Shown piece after piece: positions 62,456 through 64,000 of a stretch of 64,000 bases of DNA; position 1 is the first letter of the stretch; every line of letters starts with the position of its first letter. The stretch is taken from NCBI GenBank assembly GCA_947646735.1, contig CANTFK010000182.1, positions 310,001 through 374,000 on the forward strand, written 5' to 3'. Under the pieces are notes generated by a model. It ran no database searches. It saw nothing but the letters and a program-made list of their open reading frames with translations, and was not told the origin of the DNA. Position numbers and translations under genes: made by a program. This DNA is from Peronospora farinosa (taxonomy: Eukaryota; Oomycota; Peronosporomycetes; Peronosporales; Peronosporaceae).

Positions 62456-62641
62456 CCAGAGTTTTCGTGTGTCTTGTTTAAACCCGAGAACATTTTGGGT
62501 TATAAGCCGACGATCCGCTATTGGATGAGATGGGTGTTCTGAGAAGCTTGCATCGTTAAGTATTGCGTGGCGTCCATAGGCACCGCTTTAGCGATCGCAG
62601 ATTTGAAATAGGTAGTCTTCAGCGGTATCCGTAGAGAGCCC

Positions 62642-64000
62642 TTAGTACTCAATAAGACTAGCTTCCTCCGTATGGGTCAGTCCCGAGCAGAAAAATCGCT
62701 CGATTGCAACCCAATTAGCCGATTTCGTCGGGCTGTAATACGCTTCCTTATATCGTCCGTTCGTGATGATTAGTTGAATATGGGATCGAAGTTTGTCAGA
62801 CACTCGTTTAGCCGTCGGTGCGCCTTTGACGAGCGCCGCTATTTCGGTGTCGTACAGTAGCGCGCACAACAAGTGCTGACTGAGCCGGGTTTTACGCTGG
62901 GGATCGCATAATTTGAGTACATCGTCCCCCGCGTAGTTATGTGCACGGAGTAATTTCCAATCATCAGCGTTGTCAACTAGCGGCGCCAGCTTGGTATGAT
63001 GACTGCGGTGCTGCGTATTAGCGATCCATTGATCAATCCATGCTTGTGTAGGCTGGTCCTTTAATTGTTTCCGATACGTCTTAAGCCCATCCGTTAAACA
63101 TGAAAGTCGACTGTCTGTCATCCAGTGCTCAAAAACGGACACGTCCAACATCTGCAAGAGCTCCCCTGGAAAGACGAAACGCTTGACATGCCACAGTAAA
63201 AGGTCCGATGCATGCCGGGCTACCCTCTGCCACTCTATCGTAGAGCTTTGAGCTGTCGGGAAAGGGATGTGGGCGGGATGTGACCACCCCTGAGCTAGTG
63301 TCTCCCACGTAGCTGCCCAATCATCTCTATCTATGCGCTCAGAGGCGTCCACATTTGTGATCTGCGACGTAATTGTGTCGTGTCGTCCTTTTTTTAAAAT
63401 AGCATCATTGTGCTGGTGTCGCACCACAGTTCCAGTTACTATCCGTTCGTCTGGGGAGGCTAAATGGCCTCTTTTTCGAGCACCATCTGAAGTGTCTCGT
63501 ACCCCCGCCGTAGGCGTGGTGGGGAGTGCTGGTAAAACCTCGTGCACGCCCAGTGAACTGAAATCTTGACCCACTGTAGGTTGGTGCTGTACCAGAGCTT
63601 GACACTCCCCTACTGAGGTGCGGCTTGTGTTCGACATATCATGCAGACCGTTGCCATTTGTCAGTAAACCTGCGATTTCCCTGGCCGGAGGAAAACAGCG
63701 ACGGTCGAGGTTAAGAGCCATGTGGCCCGCCGCTTGAAGCTGGCATTGCCAAAGCCTCAACCTTTCTTTCGTAATCTGCATGCGCTGAGTTAGAGCGAGT
63801 TCGGCCTCCTCGCCTTCCGCCCCCCTTAATACCGCTGCAAACTGTTGCTGAGCCGGCAGTGCCATTGTCATTGCTGCCGTTACTACCCCTTTAATGAGGT
63901 CCCGAGACCGCGTTGGCTCGTCAATTCTAAAGAGCACGTGGAGATCGTGGTGTAAATCGGGGTGCACCGAGCATCCCTGTAACGCGGCCCAAGCCGCGTC
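62642..64000 (-). CDS. LINE-1 ORF1 protein, partial (runs off window)
   Basis: At least 452 codons are open from the window edge to TAA at 62642; the start lies beyond 64000. The visible part has a helical segment (EEAELALTQRMQITKERLRL), a Ser/Thr-rich middle and a Trp/His-rich C-terminal part (AATWETLAQGWSHP, LLWHVKRFVFPGELLQMLD). No zinc knuckle is seen. ORF1 proteins of L1-like elements bind the element RNA; the assignment here rests on position upstream of ORF2. No stop occurs in it, unlike ORF2. Confidence 0.72.
   Translation of the reverse strand, partial: DAAWAALQGCSVHPDLHHDLHVLFRIDEPTRSRDLIKGVVTAAMTMALPAQQQFAAVLRGAEGEEAELALTQRMQITKERLRLWQCQLQAAGHMALNLDRRCFPPAREIAGLLTNGNGLHDMSNTSRTSVGECQALVQHQPTVGQDFSSLGVHEVLPALPTTPTAGVRDTSDGARKRGHLASPDERIVTGTVVRHQHNDAILKKGRHDTITSQITNVDASERIDRDDWAATWETLAQGWSHPAHIPFPTAQSSTIEWQRVARHASDLLLWHVKRFVFPGELLQMLDVSVFEHWMTDSRLSCLTDGLKTYRKQLKDQPTQAWIDQWIANTQHRSHHTKLAPLVDNADDWKLLRAHNYAGDDVLKLCDPQRKTRLSQHLLCALLYDTEIAALVKGAPTAKRVSDKLRSHIQLIITNGRYKEAYYSPTKSANWVAIERFFCSGLTHTEEASLIEY

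Larger units (their letters stand above)
58023..64000 (-). mobile_element. Non-LTR retrotransposon, L1-like (LINE-1)
   Basis: Two long minus-strand frames: ORF1 (from beyond 64000 to 62642) and ORF2 (62455 to 58067, one stop inside). ORF2 has an APE-type endonuclease, RT and a C-terminal zinc-binding domain, in L1-like order. The 3' end at 58023-58066 lies directly against the Gyp-A2 LTR. The 5' end is outside the window. The best-preserved element here. Confidence 0.92.

Noticed and set aside
1..64000. Search for RxLR-dEER or Crinkler (LFLAK) effectors
   Set aside because: No frame had a signal peptide plus a convincing RxLR or LxLFLAK motif at the usual place.
1..64000. CRISPR arrays, operons, rRNA, tRNA
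   Set aside because: No phased spacer array was seen and no tRNA B-box with a matching A-box or rRNA core was recognised. The DNA is eukaryotic in character.

Overview
The window looks like nuclear DNA of a plant-pathogenic oomycete (Peronosporales: Phytophthora or a downy mildew). The reasons are intron-poor host genes, an expanded folate/biopterin-transporter family, expansin-like proteins with a C-terminal membrane anchor, and dense Ty3/Gypsy, Ty1/Copia and LINE sequence. No prokaryotic features were seen. The species cannot be named from sequence alone.

Layout. 1-4766: a decayed Ty1/Copia element on the minus strand. It sits inside a Gypsy fragment (Gyp-A3, 4767-5800), followed by a second Gypsy relic (Gyp-D left, 5850-6830 and 7940-9326) and a 20-bp minisatellite (7501-7700). 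9327-13343: an island with one folate/biopterin transporter (FBT-B1) and the tail of another, enclosed by two head-to-head Gyp-D copies. 13344-19535: Gyp-D right, interrupted by a deleted element, Gyp-C (14907-17697, target-site duplication CCCAC). 19536-36150: one old LINE on the plus strand, split by two LTR elements inserted about 100 bp apart. These are Gyp-A1 (19749-25527, TSD CTCGT) and Gyp-B (25634-33737, minus strand, TSD GCTAT).

36602-44715 is the host-gene block: FBT-A (+), FBT-B2 (-), a broken BIG/Sec7-type ARF-GEF C-terminus (-), the RPA 32-kDa subunit (+) with an E2F-like site just before its start, and a mitochondrial carrier (-). 47416-51157 holds two expansin-like genes (-) flanked by two copies of a short repeat with 14-15-bp target-site duplications. 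53645-58022 is Gyp-A2 (-). Its LTR is interrupted by a large LINE (58023-64000, -) whose ORF1 runs off the window.

The most interesting signal is in the Gypsy elements. Gyp-A1, Gyp-B and Gyp-C each carry a reading frame antisense to pol that starts 105-111 nt inside the 3' LTR, runs back toward pol and ends in a helix or coiled-coil-like segment. In Gyp-A1 it lies opposite the chromodomain, and a single one-base deletion explains the break on both strands. Other notable points are loss of catalytic residues in elements with young LTRs, an inverted segmental duplication of the transporter pair, and a 5'-truncating short repeat family. All reading frames, differences and repeat boundaries were read by eye.
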